Below are positions 9,256-18,149 of a stretch of DNA of 64,000 nt, piece by piece. The notes under the pieces were generated by a model that was not told where the DNA came from, searched no databases, and saw only the letters and a list, made by a program, of their open reading frames with translations. Position 1 is the first letter of the stretch; each line of letters begins with the position of its first letter. Origin of the DNA: DASXPG01 sp036493755 (GTDB lineage Bacteria; Gemmatimonadota; Gemmatimonadetes; Gemmatimonadales; JACORV01); contig DASXPG010000028.1 in assembly GCA_036493755.1 (NCBI GenBank), positions 1 through 64,000 of the forward strand, given 5' to 3'. The translations under genes and the position numbers were made by a program.

Positions 9256-9609
9256 CTAGAGCAGTCCGGCGATCTCCGCGCGGTGGCGGCTCAGATCGTA
9301 GAGCAGGGGACCGGCGTTGGTGCGCGGCCGCAGCATCACCAGCAGCTTGGCGTCGCTGGACAGATTGGTGAGGATCGCGAGCCCCGAGGCGAATTCGATC
9401 ACCCCGGTGGTCATCGCGCCGCGCCCCGCATGGTGACCGAGCTGCTCGGTGGCCTGAACCACGTTCGGCACGAGCGCCGACAGTACCTCGGCATCCACGC
9501 CGTTGGCGGAGTGGCTGGCGATCGGCAGACCATCGTTGCCGAGGAGAATCACCGCCTCGACGCCCTCGCGGCGACCCAGGGCGTCAACGACGTCACGAAT
9601 GCTGGCCAT
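9256..9609 (-). CDS. Roadblock/LC7 domain protein
   Basis: 117 residues: MASIRDVVDALGRREGV, then VEAVILLGNDGLPIASHS and later SGLAILTNLSSDAKLLVMLRP. This is the fold of MglB/Roadblock proteins, which regulate small Ras-like GTPases in polarity and motility. The frame is open further upstream (ATG at 9618 and beyond), but a strong promoter has its -10 box at 9622-9617, placing transcription initiation near 9610, so the ATG at 9609 is preferred and the mRNA would be nearly leaderless. First gene of the five-gene minus operon. No MglA-like GTPase is in the window. Confidence 0.87.
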   Translation of the reverse strand: MASIRDVVDALGRREGVEAVILLGNDGLPIASHSANGVDAEVLSALVPNVVQATEQLGHHAGRGAMTTGVIEFASGLAILTNLSSDAKLLVMLRPRTNAGPLLYDLSRHRAEIAGLL

Positions 9610-9616
9610 GATCCCC

Positions 9617-9645
9617 ATCGTAGGAGGCCCCGGGGGCTCTGTCAA
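9617..9645 (-). promoter_or_regulatory. Sigma70-type promoter of the Roadblock-manC-walJ operon
   Basis: Read on the minus strand: perfect -35 TTGACA (9645-9640), 17-bp spacer, then TACGAT (9622-9617). The predicted start of transcription is about 9610, one base before the ATG at 9609. Positions are read directly; promoter activity and leaderless translation are inferred. Confidence 0.7.
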
Positions 9646-9702
9646 GCATTGTGACGACATTGCATGCAGGCTCTAACTCGTCTATTCTTCGAATCTTGCG
9701 CC

Positions 9703-10299
9703 ATGTCTGACCTTATGCGACGGTACCCGTGGCTGACGGCCCTCGCCGCCAGCGCCTGCCTCGTGGGCTGCGGCAGCGGCATCGACGTGCCGCCGGCCAC
9801 CACGGCGGTTACCCAGCAGCAGATCCACCTCTATGCCATCGCTGGTACGCCGGTCGGAACGCCGTCGGCCTACGACATGGTCCAGCTCGGCGAGGTGCAG
9901 ATTTTCCGCAGCAACAGCTGGGACTATGTCTTCGATCTCGGTCCCGACAGCAGCTACGGCCTCGGCACCACCGGCGACACCATCGCGGTCATTCTGCCGC
10001 GAGGCTACTTCGGCTTCGCCGAGGACGGCGGCGTGATCTGGACGCTGTCGTCGTTCGACTCGGTGCTGGTCGCCCCGATCATCGGCTACGAGCAAAAGAA
10101 GGCGACCCGCGTGCGCGCGGGGGACACCTTCCTTGTTTCCTCGCGTGCCCAGGCCTGCAACTTCGGCGTCAGCCGGCCGCTCTACGCCAAGGGCCTGATC
10201 CAGTCCATCGACCTGGTCACCCGCAGCGCGGTGATCCTCATGGAAGTCGATACCAACTGCGGATTCATCGGCCTCGGCATAGGCATTCCAACTCACTGA
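9703..10299 (+). CDS. Lipoprotein of unknown function
   Basis: About 198 residues from ATG 9703 (ATG 9715 is also possible). The N terminus MSDLMRRYPWLTALAASACL ends in the lipobox LVGC, so a lipid-anchored envelope protein is expected. The mature part is beta-rich (EVQIFRSNSWDYVFDLG, GDTIAVILPRGYFGF, SAVILMEVDTNCGF) with two Cys in the last third. I recognise no family. It is divergent from the Roadblock operon, and its stop lies 3 bp before the serS start, so it may be cotranscribed with serS. Confidence 0.72.
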   Translation: MSDLMRRYPWLTALAASACLVGCGSGIDVPPATTAVTQQQIHLYAIAGTPVGTPSAYDMVQLGEVQIFRSNSWDYVFDLGPDSSYGLGTTGDTIAVILPRGYFGFAEDGGVIWTLSSFDSVLVAPIIGYEQKKATRVRAGDTFLVSSRAQACNFGVSRPLYAKGLIQSIDLVTRSAVILMEVDTNCGFIGLGIGIPTH

Positions 10300-10302
10300 C
10301 GG

Positions 10303-11595
10303 ATGATTGACGCGCGCGTCTTCAAGGACGCGGACGCCTACGCGGCAGCCCGGCAGGGGCTGACTCGCCGCGGCGACGCGGCCCTCGGAGCGCTGCTCGA
10401 TGAGCTGCGCGCCGAAGATGAAAAGCGCCGCCGAGCCATCGCCGAGGGCGAGGCGCTCAAGGCCGAGCAGAACACCAAGAGCAAGCTCGTTGCCGAGACC
10501 AAGAAGAAGGGCGGGGACGCCAGCGCGCTCCTCGCCGAGCTGGGCGATCTGTCCCGGCGCGCGAGCGAGAGGCAGTCGGCCGCCGATGCCGCCGATGCCG
10601 CTTTTCGCGCGCGCCTCCTCAACGTTCCCAACACCCCGGCTCCCGATGTCCAGGCCGGCGACGCCAGCCACAATACCGTGGTCCGCAATTGGGGCGATGT
10701 GCCGGCAGCGGCCGAGTGGCGCAAGCCGCACTGGGATCTTGCCAAAGAGCTGGGCATTCTGGATTTCGAGCGCGCCGCCAAGCTTGCCGGGGCAGGCTTC
10801 CCGCTCTACGTCGGACTGGGGGCGCGGCTGGAGCGCGCGCTGATCACCTATCTGCTCCAGCTTCAGGCGCAGACCCACGGCTATACCGAAATCGCGCCGC
10901 CCTTTGTGGTGAATCGCGCCACGATGACCGGCACGGGCCAGCTGCCCAAATTCGAAGACGATCTCTATCGCACCAGCACCGATGATCTCTTTCTGATCCC
11001 GACCGCCGAGGTGCCGGTCACCAACCTGCATCGCGATGAGATACTCGCCGCGAGCGACCTCCCCCGCCGGTATACCGCGTACACGCCCTGCTGGCGGCGC
11101 GAGGCCGGTGCGGCCGGCGCCGATACCCGCGGCATCTTGCGGGTGCATCAGTTCGACAAGGTCGAAATCGTCTGGTTCACCGAGCCGTCGAAGTCAGACG
11201 AGGCGCTCGAACAGCTCACGTCGCATGCCGAGATGGCGCTGCAGAACCTGGGCCTCCCGTATCGCGTGCTGAAACTCGCGACCGGTGATCTCGGGTTCGC
11301 CAACTATCGGACCTACGATCTGGAGACCTGGGCGCCGGGTGTCGGCAAGTGGCTCGAGGTGTCGAGTTGCTCCAGCTACGGCGATTTCCAGGCGCGCCGG
11401 ATGAACATCCGGTATCGCGCGGCCGCGGGCGCCAAACCCGAGTTCGTGCACACCCTCAACGGCTCGGCGCTCGGATTGGCGCGGACCTTCATCGCGGTGC
11501 TGGAGAACTACCAGGAGCCCGACGGCTCGATTCGCATTCCCGATGTCCTCGTTCCGCTCATGGGCGTGGACCGCATCGGACCTGGTCGTGCGTGA
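10303..11595 (+). CDS. serS: Seryl-tRNA synthetase
   Basis: 430 residues, standard length. Charges tRNA-Ser, and also tRNA-Sec, whose gene is in this window at 59182. N-terminal antiparallel coiled-coil arm (about 25-105, Ala/Lys/Glu-rich), then the class II catalytic domain: the TAEVPVTNLHRDE region, motif 2 within YTPCWRREAGAAGADTRG and VHQFDKVE, and motif 3 in NGSALGLARTFIAVLENYQ. The ATG start is 3 bp after the preceding stop. The 3' end overlaps the histidine kinase start by 8 bp. Confidence 0.97.
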   Translation: MIDARVFKDADAYAAARQGLTRRGDAALGALLDELRAEDEKRRRAIAEGEALKAEQNTKSKLVAETKKKGGDASALLAELGDLSRRASERQSAADAADAAFRARLLNVPNTPAPDVQAGDASHNTVVRNWGDVPAAAEWRKPHWDLAKELGILDFERAAKLAGAGFPLYVGLGARLERALITYLLQLQAQTHGYTEIAPPFVVNRATMTGTGQLPKFEDDLYRTSTDDLFLIPTAEVPVTNLHRDEILAASDLPRRYTAYTPCWRREAGAAGADTRGILRVHQFDKVEIVWFTEPSKSDEALEQLTSHAEMALQNLGLPYRVLKLATGDLGFANYRTYDLETWAPGVGKWLEVSSCSSYGDFQARRMNIRYRAAAGAKPEFVHTLNGSALGLARTFIAVLENYQEPDGSIRIPDVLVPLMGVDRIGPGRA

Positions 11596-12757
11596 TTCGG
11601 TCCGCCTCGCATCGCGGCCGGTGACGCTCTGGTCGCTGCTCGGGGTCGCTTCCTTCCTCATTGTGGTGTTCGCGGTGATGGTCGCGCGCCACCTGACGCG
11701 CGATGCCCGGCGCGCCTCGCAGAGCTATGCCGAGGTGTTCCGCGGACTGGCCAGCGCCAGCGAGGGCGGCGCCACCGACGCCCTCTTCCAGCAGATGACC
11801 GAAATCCGCGAGCAGGGCATCCCTATCGTCGTGACCGACTCGGCCGGCGTCGCGACCGATACCTCGAACATGCCCGAGCCGATGGCGCTCGACTCGCCCG
11901 CGATGCGCACCTTCATCGGCACCCTCGACCGCTTCAACGCGCCGCTGGTCGAGCCGCAGATCGGCATCATCCATTTCGGCGCGCCGCCGGTGCGCCGCGC
12001 GCTGCGCTGGATTCTGGCATCGATGGTCGCGTCACTGCTGGCGCTCCTGGGTACGGGCGTGCTGGCCAGGCGGGTGCAGGTGAGGGCGGGGCAGGACCGG
12101 GTCTTCGTCGCCATGGCGCGCGAGTCGGCGCACCAGCTCGGGACACCGCTTACGTCGCTCGCGGGCTGGATCGAGCAGCTGCGGGGCAGCGGCGATGAAG
12201 CGACGCGCGAAGTCGCCGAACATCTCGCTGCCGATTACCGGCGGCTGGAGCGGGTGTCGCGCCGCTTCGAGCGCATCGGCCAGCCGCCGCGGGAAGAGCG
12301 GGTGGATGTCGGCGCCCTGGCGACGGCCGCCGCCGCCTATTTCCGCCCCCGGATGCCGCGGCTCGCCAATGCGGTGCAGATCGACGTCTCGGTGGATAGC
12401 CAGGCGCCGGTGGTGAGCGGCGATCCGCTATTGCTGGAGTGGGCGCTGGAGGCGCTGGTCAAGAATGCCGTCGACGCTCTGCGCGGGCGCAGCGGAACGA
12501 TTCACCTCACCGTTGGCGACGAGCCCGATAGCGTCGTGCTCACCGTGGAAGACGACGGCCCCGGCGTGCCGCAGCCCATCGCCACCGATCTGTTCGAGCC
12601 GGGGATCACGACCAAGACCGGCGGCTGGGGTCTGGGTCTCGCGCTGACGCGGCGCATCGTCGAAGAAGGATTTCACGGCCGCGTGCAGCTCGAGCCGTCG
12701 GCGATGGGTGGGGCGCGGTTCGCGATGCGGTTGCCGCGCGCGGCGGGGTCGGCGTGA
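11588..12757 (+). CDS. Membrane sensor histidine kinase
   Basis: About 389 residues. Start taken as GTG 11588, which overlaps the serS stop; an ATG at 11543 in the same frame would overlap by 53 bp. Two membrane segments (LWSLLGVASFLIVVFAVMVA and WILASMVASLLALLGTGVLA) bracket a short periplasmic sensor. HisKA-type phosphoacceptor H182 in ARESAHQLGTPLTSL, N-box LEALVKNAVDAL, G1 VEDDGPGVP and G2 GGWGLGLALTRRIVEE. No cognate regulator is adjacent. The stop overlaps the next gene as GTGA. Confidence 0.92.
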   Translation: MRDSVRLASRPVTLWSLLGVASFLIVVFAVMVARHLTRDARRASQSYAEVFRGLASASEGGATDALFQQMTEIREQGIPIVVTDSAGVATDTSNMPEPMALDSPAMRTFIGTLDRFNAPLVEPQIGIIHFGAPPVRRALRWILASMVASLLALLGTGVLARRVQVRAGQDRVFVAMARESAHQLGTPLTSLAGWIEQLRGSGDEATREVAEHLAADYRRLERVSRRFERIGQPPREERVDVGALATAAAAYFRPRMPRLANAVQIDVSVDSQAPVVSGDPLLLEWALEALVKNAVDALRGRSGTIHLTVGDEPDSVVLTVEDDGPGVPQPIATDLFEPGITTKTGGWGLGLALTRRIVEEGFHGRVQLEPSAMGGARFAMRLPRAAGSA

Positions 12758-14976
12758 GCGTCGCGCTCAACGAGCCGCAGCGCGCCGCGGTCGAGCACGT
12801 CAGCGGGCCGATCCTGGTGCTGGCCGGCGCCGGCTCGGGAAAGACGCGGGTGCTGACGGCACGCATCGCGCGGCTGATCACCGAGCATGGTGTGGATCCG
12901 CGCCGCGTCCTCGCGGTGACCTTCACCAACAAGGCCGCGGCCGAGATGAAGCATCGCGTCGGCACGCTGCTGGGAAAGGAGCCGTCGGGGCTGTGGATCG
13001 GCACTTTCCATTCGATCTGCGGCCGGCTGCTGCGCCGCGAGGCCCCACACCTCGGCTTCACCCGATCCTTCACGATCTACGACCAGGACGACTCGGAGGC
13101 GCTGGTGCGCCGCGTGGTGGACGACCTCGGCCTGCCGCCCAAGCTGTACACCGCGCGCAGCATGCAGCACGAGATTTCGCGGGCCAAGAATGCGATGCAG
13201 ACGCCGGAGCAGTACGCCGCCGATTCGTACGACCCGTATCACGCCAACATCGCGCGGGTCTACGGCGAGACGGTCAAGGCGCTGCGCCGGGCCAACGCCA
13301 TGGACTTCGACGATCTGCTGCTGCATCCGCTCGAGCTCTTCACCAATCATCCCGAGCGGCTGGCGGAGTACCGGGCGCGCTTCCAGTTCATCCTGGTCGA
13401 TGAGTACCAGGACACCAACCGCGCCCAGTACAAGCTGCTCCAGATGCTGGCCGGCGAGCGCGCCAACATTTTCGTGGTCGGCGACGACGACCAGTCCATC
13501 TATGGATGGCGCGGGGCCGATCTGCGGAACATCCTGGAATTCCAGAAGGATTTTTCCGGCGCGACCCTGGTGCGGCTCGAGGAGAATTACCGTTCCACGC
13601 GGCCGATCCTCGAGGTGGCCAACAGCGTCATCGCCGCCAATCGCGGCCGCATCGGCAAGACGTTGCACACCCGGCGGCCGGGTGGCGAGCGCGTCACCGT
13701 GGTGCGCGCCGCCGACGAGCGCGACGAAGCCGAGTGGCTGGTGCGCGAGTTCGGCCAGCGGGTCCGCACCGGCGACCTCCAGTACGAGGATATCGCCGTC
13801 CTGGTCCGCACCAACGCGCAGACCCGGGCCTTCGAGGAAGAGCTGCGCCGCAACGGCATACCGTATCGGGTGGTGGGCGCGGTCAGTTTCTACGAGCGCC
13901 GCGAAGTGAAGGACCTGATGGCGTATCTGCGGCTCATCGTCAATCGCGATGACGACGAGGCCTTCAACCGGGCGGTGTCGGTGCCGCGCCGCGGCATCGG
14001 CGAGACCAGTCTCGTGGCGTTAGGCGCCGCGGCGAAGCAGTGGTCGTGGTCGATGCACAAGGCGGCGTCGGCGGCGGGACGGGTCAGCGACCTGAAGCCG
14101 AGGGCGCGTGAAGCGCTGATCCAGTTCGCCGCCGACATCGACGCGATCGGCGCCGAGCTGGGCGCGCTGCAGCCATCGGAGGCGCTGCGCGGCATCATCC
14201 AGCGGCTGAGTTACGACAAGTACCTGCTGGAAGAAGACGAGACCGGTCCGGAGCGGGTCGAAAACGTGAACGAGCTGGTGAACGCCGCGGCCGCCTGGTC
14301 GGAGGAGTGGGGCGTGCCCGCCGCCGACGAAGAGGGGACGCCGCTGGAGCGTTTCGTGGCGCAGGCCGCGCTCACCTCGCGAGCCGAGGTTGGCGGCGAC
14401 AAGCGGGGCCTCACGTTGATGACGCTGCACGCGGCCAAGGGGCTCGAGTTCAACCTCGTCGCCGTCGCCGGAATGGAAGAGGGACTTTTCCCGTTGTCGC
14501 GCGCCGAATCGCAGGAAGACATCGAGGAGGAGCGGCGCCTGGCGTACGTCGGCATCACCCGGGCGCGAGACAAGTTGTTTCTCTCCTACGCCGTCGCCCG
14601 GCGGCGCACCGGTCAGCTCTTGCCGGCATTTCCGTCGCGGTTCCTCGCCGACGTCCCGCCGTCGCTGGTGGAGGATCGCGTGACGCGGCCGTCGTGGGGC
14701 ATGGCCCGTGAGCCGCGCCGCCAGCCGGTGGTACGCCGCGCCGCGCCGATGGCACTGGGGAGCGACATCGAGGACGCCTATCCCGACGTGAACGACGACA
14801 CGCCGCTGTTCGTGAAAGGGGAGCGGGTGAAGCATCGCCGCTTCGGATCGGGCACGATCGAGTCGGTGGCCGGCCGCGGACGCGATCTCAAGGTCGCCGT
14901 GACCTTCGACGATGATACCGTGGGCCTCAAGCAGCTGCTGGCTGTCTATGCCGGCCTGGAAAGGGAGATCGAATGA
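12754..14976 (+). CDS. pcrA: ATP-dependent DNA helicase UvrD/PcrA
   Basis: 740 residues, a superfamily 1A 3'-5' helicase for nucleotide excision repair, mismatch repair and removal of RecA or stalled polymerase. Q-motif LNEPQRAAV, Walker A AGAGSGKT, motif Ia TFTNKAAAEMK, DEYQDTN (motif II), GDDDQSIYGWRGA (III), LMTLHAAKGLEFNLV (V) and YVGITRARDKLFLSYA (VI). The C-terminal tail with KHRRFGSGTIESV is the Tudor-like segment of PcrA/UvrD that binds RNA polymerase. GTG start overlaps the kinase stop. A 7-bp repeat array begins one base after the stop codon. Confidence 0.97.
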   Translation: MSVALNEPQRAAVEHVSGPILVLAGAGSGKTRVLTARIARLITEHGVDPRRVLAVTFTNKAAAEMKHRVGTLLGKEPSGLWIGTFHSICGRLLRREAPHLGFTRSFTIYDQDDSEALVRRVVDDLGLPPKLYTARSMQHEISRAKNAMQTPEQYAADSYDPYHANIARVYGETVKALRRANAMDFDDLLLHPLELFTNHPERLAEYRARFQFILVDEYQDTNRAQYKLLQMLAGERANIFVVGDDDQSIYGWRGADLRNILEFQKDFSGATLVRLEENYRSTRPILEVANSVIAANRGRIGKTLHTRRPGGERVTVVRAADERDEAEWLVREFGQRVRTGDLQYEDIAVLVRTNAQTRAFEEELRRNGIPYRVVGAVSFYERREVKDLMAYLRLIVNRDDDEAFNRAVSVPRRGIGETSLVALGAAAKQWSWSMHKAASAAGRVSDLKPRAREALIQFAADIDAIGAELGALQPSEALRGIIQRLSYDKYLLEEDETGPERVENVNELVNAAAAWSEEWGVPAADEEGTPLERFVAQAALTSRAEVGGDKRGLTLMTLHAAKGLEFNLVAVAGMEEGLFPLSRAESQEDIEEERRLAYVGITRARDKLFLSYAVARRRTGQLLPAFPSRFLADVPPSLVEDRVTRPSWGMAREPRRQPVVRRAAPMALGSDIEDAYPDVNDDTPLFVKGERVKHRRFGSGTIESVAGRGRDLKVAVTFDDDTVGLKQLLAVYAGLEREIE

Positions 14977-15011
14977 CGACGCACGACATACGACGCACGA
15001 CGCACGACCTT
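14977..15011. repeat. Five-unit 7-bp array (CGACGCA) between pcrA and gatC
   Basis: CGACGCA, CGACATA, CGACGCA, CGACGCA, CGACCTT: exactly 35 bp filling the space between the pcrA stop (14976) and the gatC ATG (15014). Same 5 x 7 architecture as the GTYRACN arrays, but another unit sequence. It replaces any clear ribosome binding site for gatC. Confidence 0.8.
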
Positions 15012-15013
15012 CC

Positions 15014-15313
15014 ATGAGCGTGACCAGAGAGCAGATCCGGCGGATTGCCGAGCTTGCCGAGCTGGCGGTGGACGACGCCGCCGCCGCCGAGCTCGAGGTG
15101 CAGCTCAACCGGATTCTTGGCTATGTCGAGCAGCTGGGCGAGCTGCCCAAGGACGACACCGCCCACGACGAGCGCGCCGTGACGCTGCGCCGCGACGAGC
15201 CCTCGGCGGACACGCTCCTCGATCGCCCCAATCACTGGGCGCCGGCGATGAAAGGCGATCTCTTCGTGGTGCCGCGGCTCGGCGAAGGCGAAGGCCCCGA
15301 GGAAGAAGAATGA
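15014..15313 (+). CDS. gatC: Asp-tRNA(Asn)/Glu-tRNA(Gln) amidotransferase subunit C
   Basis: 99 residues, normal for GatC. MSVTREQIRRIAELAELAVD at the N terminus and the helix VQLNRILGYVEQLGEL are family hallmarks, as is the end PAMKGDLFVVPRLGEGEG. GatC wraps around and stabilises GatA in the heterotrimer. Start at 15014 is chosen from homology; the open frame upstream is antisense to nothing but runs through the 7-bp array. Stop overlaps gatA as ATGA. Confidence 0.96.
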   Translation: MSVTREQIRRIAELAELAVDDAAAAELEVQLNRILGYVEQLGELPKDDTAHDERAVTLRRDEPSADTLLDRPNHWAPAMKGDLFVVPRLGEGEGPEEEE

Positions 15314-16695
15314 TTCCCTCGCGTGACATCGCCACCACCGCGGCAAAGCGAATCAAGGCCTGCGAGGACAAGGGACTTCATGCCTTCCTGGACTGGTCCG
15401 AGGCCGCGATGCTGGCGCAGGTCGAGCGGCTGCATCCGGCCGATGATGCGCTGCTGGGCGGCCGGGCGGTGGCGCTGAAGTCCAACATCTGCGAGGCCGA
15501 CTACCAGACCAACTGTGGCTCGAAGATTCTCGAGGGATGGCATTCGCCGTTCGAAGCGACCGCGGTGAAGCGGCTGCGCGAGCACGGCGCCATCGTCGCG
15601 GGGAAGACCACCTGCGACGAGTTCGCCATGGGCTCCTCGACCGAGCACTGTGCGTTCGGCCCGGCGAAGAATCCGATCGATCCGGAGCGGGTGCCTGGCG
15701 GTTCCTCGGGCGGCTCGGCCGTCGCGGTGGCCGCGGGGGCGGTGGACATGGCCCTGGGCTCCGAGACCGGCGGATCGGTCCGCCAGCCGGCGGCCTTCTG
15801 CGGCGTGGTGGGCATCAAGCCTACTTATGGAAGGGTCAGCCGCTACGGCCTGGTCGCCTTCGGCAGCTCGCTCGACCAGATCGGCACCTTCGGCCGCGAC
15901 GTAAAGAGCGCCGCGCTGCTGCTGTCGGCCATCAGCGGCCGCGATCCGCGGGACGCGACCACCCTGGATCGCGTGCCGCTCACGCCTCCGGGACCGGCGC
16001 CGGCATCGCTCGCAGGAACGGTGATCGGCGTGCCGCGGGAATATTTTCCCGAGGGGCTCCATCCCGGGGTGAAAGCGGCCTGCGACCGGTCCCTCGCCAC
16101 GCTCAAGTCGTTAGGCGCCCAGCTGCGCGACGTGTCGCTGCCACATACGAAGTACGCCATTCCGACCTACTACATCATCGCGCCGGCCGAAGCCAGCTCG
16201 AACCTGGCCCGCTACGACGGCGTGCGGTACGGGTTGCGCGCGCCGGGCCCCGACGTGCGGACGATGTACCGCGCGAGCCGCGGCGCGGGATTCGGCGCCG
16301 AGGTGCGGCGGCGCGTGCTGCTCGGCACCTACGTGCTGAGCGCCGGTTACTACGACGCTTACTACCGCCAGGCGCAGCGGACGCGGGCGAGAATCCGCGG
16401 CGATTTCGAGCAGGTGTTTGCTTCCGGCGTCCACGCACTCTTCACGCCGACCACGCCGACCCCCGCCTTCAAGTTCGGCGAGAACACCGCGGACCCGCTG
16501 GCCATGTACCTGAGCGACATCTTCGTCTGCACCGCCAACCTGGCCTGGGTGCCGGCATTGTCGTTGCCCATCGGGCGGGACCAGGGGTTGCCGATCGGCG
16601 GACAGTTCATCGGCGCCGAGGAAGGGGAAGGGACGATCATCCGCATCGCCCAGGCCCTGGAAGCCGCGACCAATGCGACCGCGGAGGTCCGGTGA
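15310..16695 (+). CDS. gatA: Asp-tRNA(Asn)/Glu-tRNA(Gln) amidotransferase subunit A
   Basis: 461 residues. The amidase that releases ammonia from glutamine for transamidation on GatB. Catalytic Ser-cisSer-Lys triad visible: K57 in ALKSNICEAD, the GGSSGGSA loop (about 130-137) and S156 in SETGGSVRQPAAFCG. ATGA overlap with gatC and GTGA overlap with gatB, so the three subunits are translationally coupled. Presence of GatCAB implies that Gln-tRNA and/or Asn-tRNA is made by the indirect route. Confidence 0.97.
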   Translation: MIPSRDIATTAAKRIKACEDKGLHAFLDWSEAAMLAQVERLHPADDALLGGRAVALKSNICEADYQTNCGSKILEGWHSPFEATAVKRLREHGAIVAGKTTCDEFAMGSSTEHCAFGPAKNPIDPERVPGGSSGGSAVAVAAGAVDMALGSETGGSVRQPAAFCGVVGIKPTYGRVSRYGLVAFGSSLDQIGTFGRDVKSAALLLSAISGRDPRDATTLDRVPLTPPGPAPASLAGTVIGVPREYFPEGLHPGVKAACDRSLATLKSLGAQLRDVSLPHTKYAIPTYYIIAPAEASSNLARYDGVRYGLRAPGPDVRTMYRASRGAGFGAEVRRRVLLGTYVLSAGYYDAYYRQAQRTRARIRGDFEQVFASGVHALFTPTTPTPAFKFGENTADPLAMYLSDIFVCTANLAWVPALSLPIGRDQGLPIGGQFIGAEEGEGTIIRIAQALEAATNATAEVR

Positions 16696-18149
16696 GCGGC
16701 GCCTGGGAGACGGTGGTCGGGCTGGAGGTCCACGTCCAGCTGCTGACCCGGACCAAGATGTTCTGCGGTTGCTCGGCGGCCTACGGCGACCCGCCCAACA
16801 CCAACGTCTGCCCCGTCTGCCTGGGGTTGCCGGGGGCGCTGCCGGTGCCTAACGAGTACGCCATCCGGCTGGCGGCGCGCGCCGCCTATGCGCTGGGGTG
16901 CACGGTACATCCGCGGTCGGTCTTCGCGCGCAAGAACTATTTCTATCCCGATCTTCCCAAGGGCTACCAGATCTCCCAGTTCGACGAGCCCCTGGCCACC
17001 GCCGGACAGCTCGAGATCGTGTCGGAGACGCGGGGCCCGCTGACGGTGGGAATCACCCGGCTGCACCTGGAAGAAGACGCCGGGAAGAGCTTCCATGACC
17101 GCTTTCCCGGGCTCACCGCGGTGGACTTCAACCGGTCCGGCGTGCCGCTCATCGAAATCGTCAGCCAGCCCGATCTGCGCTCACCCGCCGAGGCGCGGGC
17201 CTATCTCGTGGCGCTCAAGCAGGTATTGCGCTGGCTCGGCGTGAGCGACTGCAACATGGAGGAGGGGTCGCTGCGGGTGGACGCGAACCTGTCGATCCGC
17301 CGACTCGGCGATCCGTTAGGCACGCGCACCGAAGTCAAGAACATGAACTCCTTCAGCGGCGTCGAGCGTGCGCTCACCGTGGAGCGGGAGCGCCAGGTCG
17401 CCTTGGTGGAGTCGGGCGGAAAGGTGGTGCAGGCCACGCTCACCTTCGATGCCGCGAAGGGCGAGGTGCGGGCGATGCGCACGAAGGAAGAGAGCCACGA
17501 TTACCGCTACTTCCCCGAGCCGGATCTTCCGCCGCTGGTGCTGGCGCCGGCGTGGCTCACGAGCGAGGAGAACAGCTTGCCCGAGCTGCCGGCGGCGCTG
17601 CGCCGCAGATTCCAGGATTCCTACGGCATCGGCGCGGGCGAAGCGGCGGTCGTCGCGGCCACGGCCGGTGTGGCCTCGCACTTCGAGCGACTCGCCCAAC
17701 TCCTGGGCGAGGGGGCGGGGAAGGAAGCCTGGAACTGGGAAGCAAATGAGGTGCTGACCCATAGCGACGGCGAGATCGTCCCCGAGGCGCTGACGCCCGA
17801 ACGGATTGCCGAGGTCGTGGTCCTGGTTCGCGCCGGGACCGTCAGTCGCCAGGCGGCGAAGAAGGTTCTCGCCGAGATGCTGGCAAACCCGGCACCGGCC
17901 GCGGAGATCGCGTCGGCCCTCGGCCTGGTGCAGGTGCAAGACAGTTCGGCGATCGACAGCTGGGTCGCGGAGACATTGGCGGCGCATCAGAACGAAGTCG
18001 CGCGCTACAAGGCCGGCGAAACGAAGGTCCTGGGATTCCTCACCGGGCAGGTGATGAAGCGATCGAAGGGCAAGGCCGACCCCAAGGCGGTCGGAGCCGC
18101 CCTGGCGAAGGCCCTGGCCGGCTTAAGCGACGGACCCGCGACCGCCTAA
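16692..18149 (+). CDS. gatB: Asp-tRNA(Asn)/Glu-tRNA(Gln) amidotransferase subunit B
   Basis: 485 residues from GTG 16692, which overlaps the gatA stop. The kinase subunit that activates misacylated tRNA. Signature stretches: WETVVGLEVHVQLLTRTKMF, CPVCLGLPGALPVPNEYA, RKNYFYPDLPKGYQISQ, LHLEEDAGKSFHD, and RTEVKNMNSF. The C-terminal YqeY-like helical tail is present, ending GKADPKAVGAALAKAL. The frame continues far upstream but only as a shadow of gatA. The stop TAA lies within GCCTAACG and overlaps the TAG stop of the convergent gene on the other strand. Confidence 0.97.
   Translation: MSGAWETVVGLEVHVQLLTRTKMFCGCSAAYGDPPNTNVCPVCLGLPGALPVPNEYAIRLAARAAYALGCTVHPRSVFARKNYFYPDLPKGYQISQFDEPLATAGQLEIVSETRGPLTVGITRLHLEEDAGKSFHDRFPGLTAVDFNRSGVPLIEIVSQPDLRSPAEARAYLVALKQVLRWLGVSDCNMEEGSLRVDANLSIRRLGDPLGTRTEVKNMNSFSGVERALTVERERQVALVESGGKVVQATLTFDAAKGEVRAMRTKEESHDYRYFPEPDLPPLVLAPAWLTSEENSLPELPAALRRRFQDSYGIGAGEAAVVAATAGVASHFERLAQLLGEGAGKEAWNWEANEVLTHSDGEIVPEALTPERIAEVVVLVRAGTVSRQAAKKVLAEMLANPAPAAEIASALGLVQVQDSSAIDSWVAETLAAHQNEVARYKAGETKVLGFLTGQVMKRSKGKADPKAVGAALAKALAGLSDGPATA

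Noticed and set aside
9256..9660. Start at 9660 or 9618 for the Roadblock protein
   Set aside because: These codons lie in or upstream of the -10 box of a consensus promoter, so they are unlikely to be transcribed.
13190..13909. Arg/Ser/Pro-rich plus-strand frames inside pcrA, infB and similar genes
   Set aside because: They follow codon-position bias of the real genes and carry no domain; typical shadows in GC-rich DNA.
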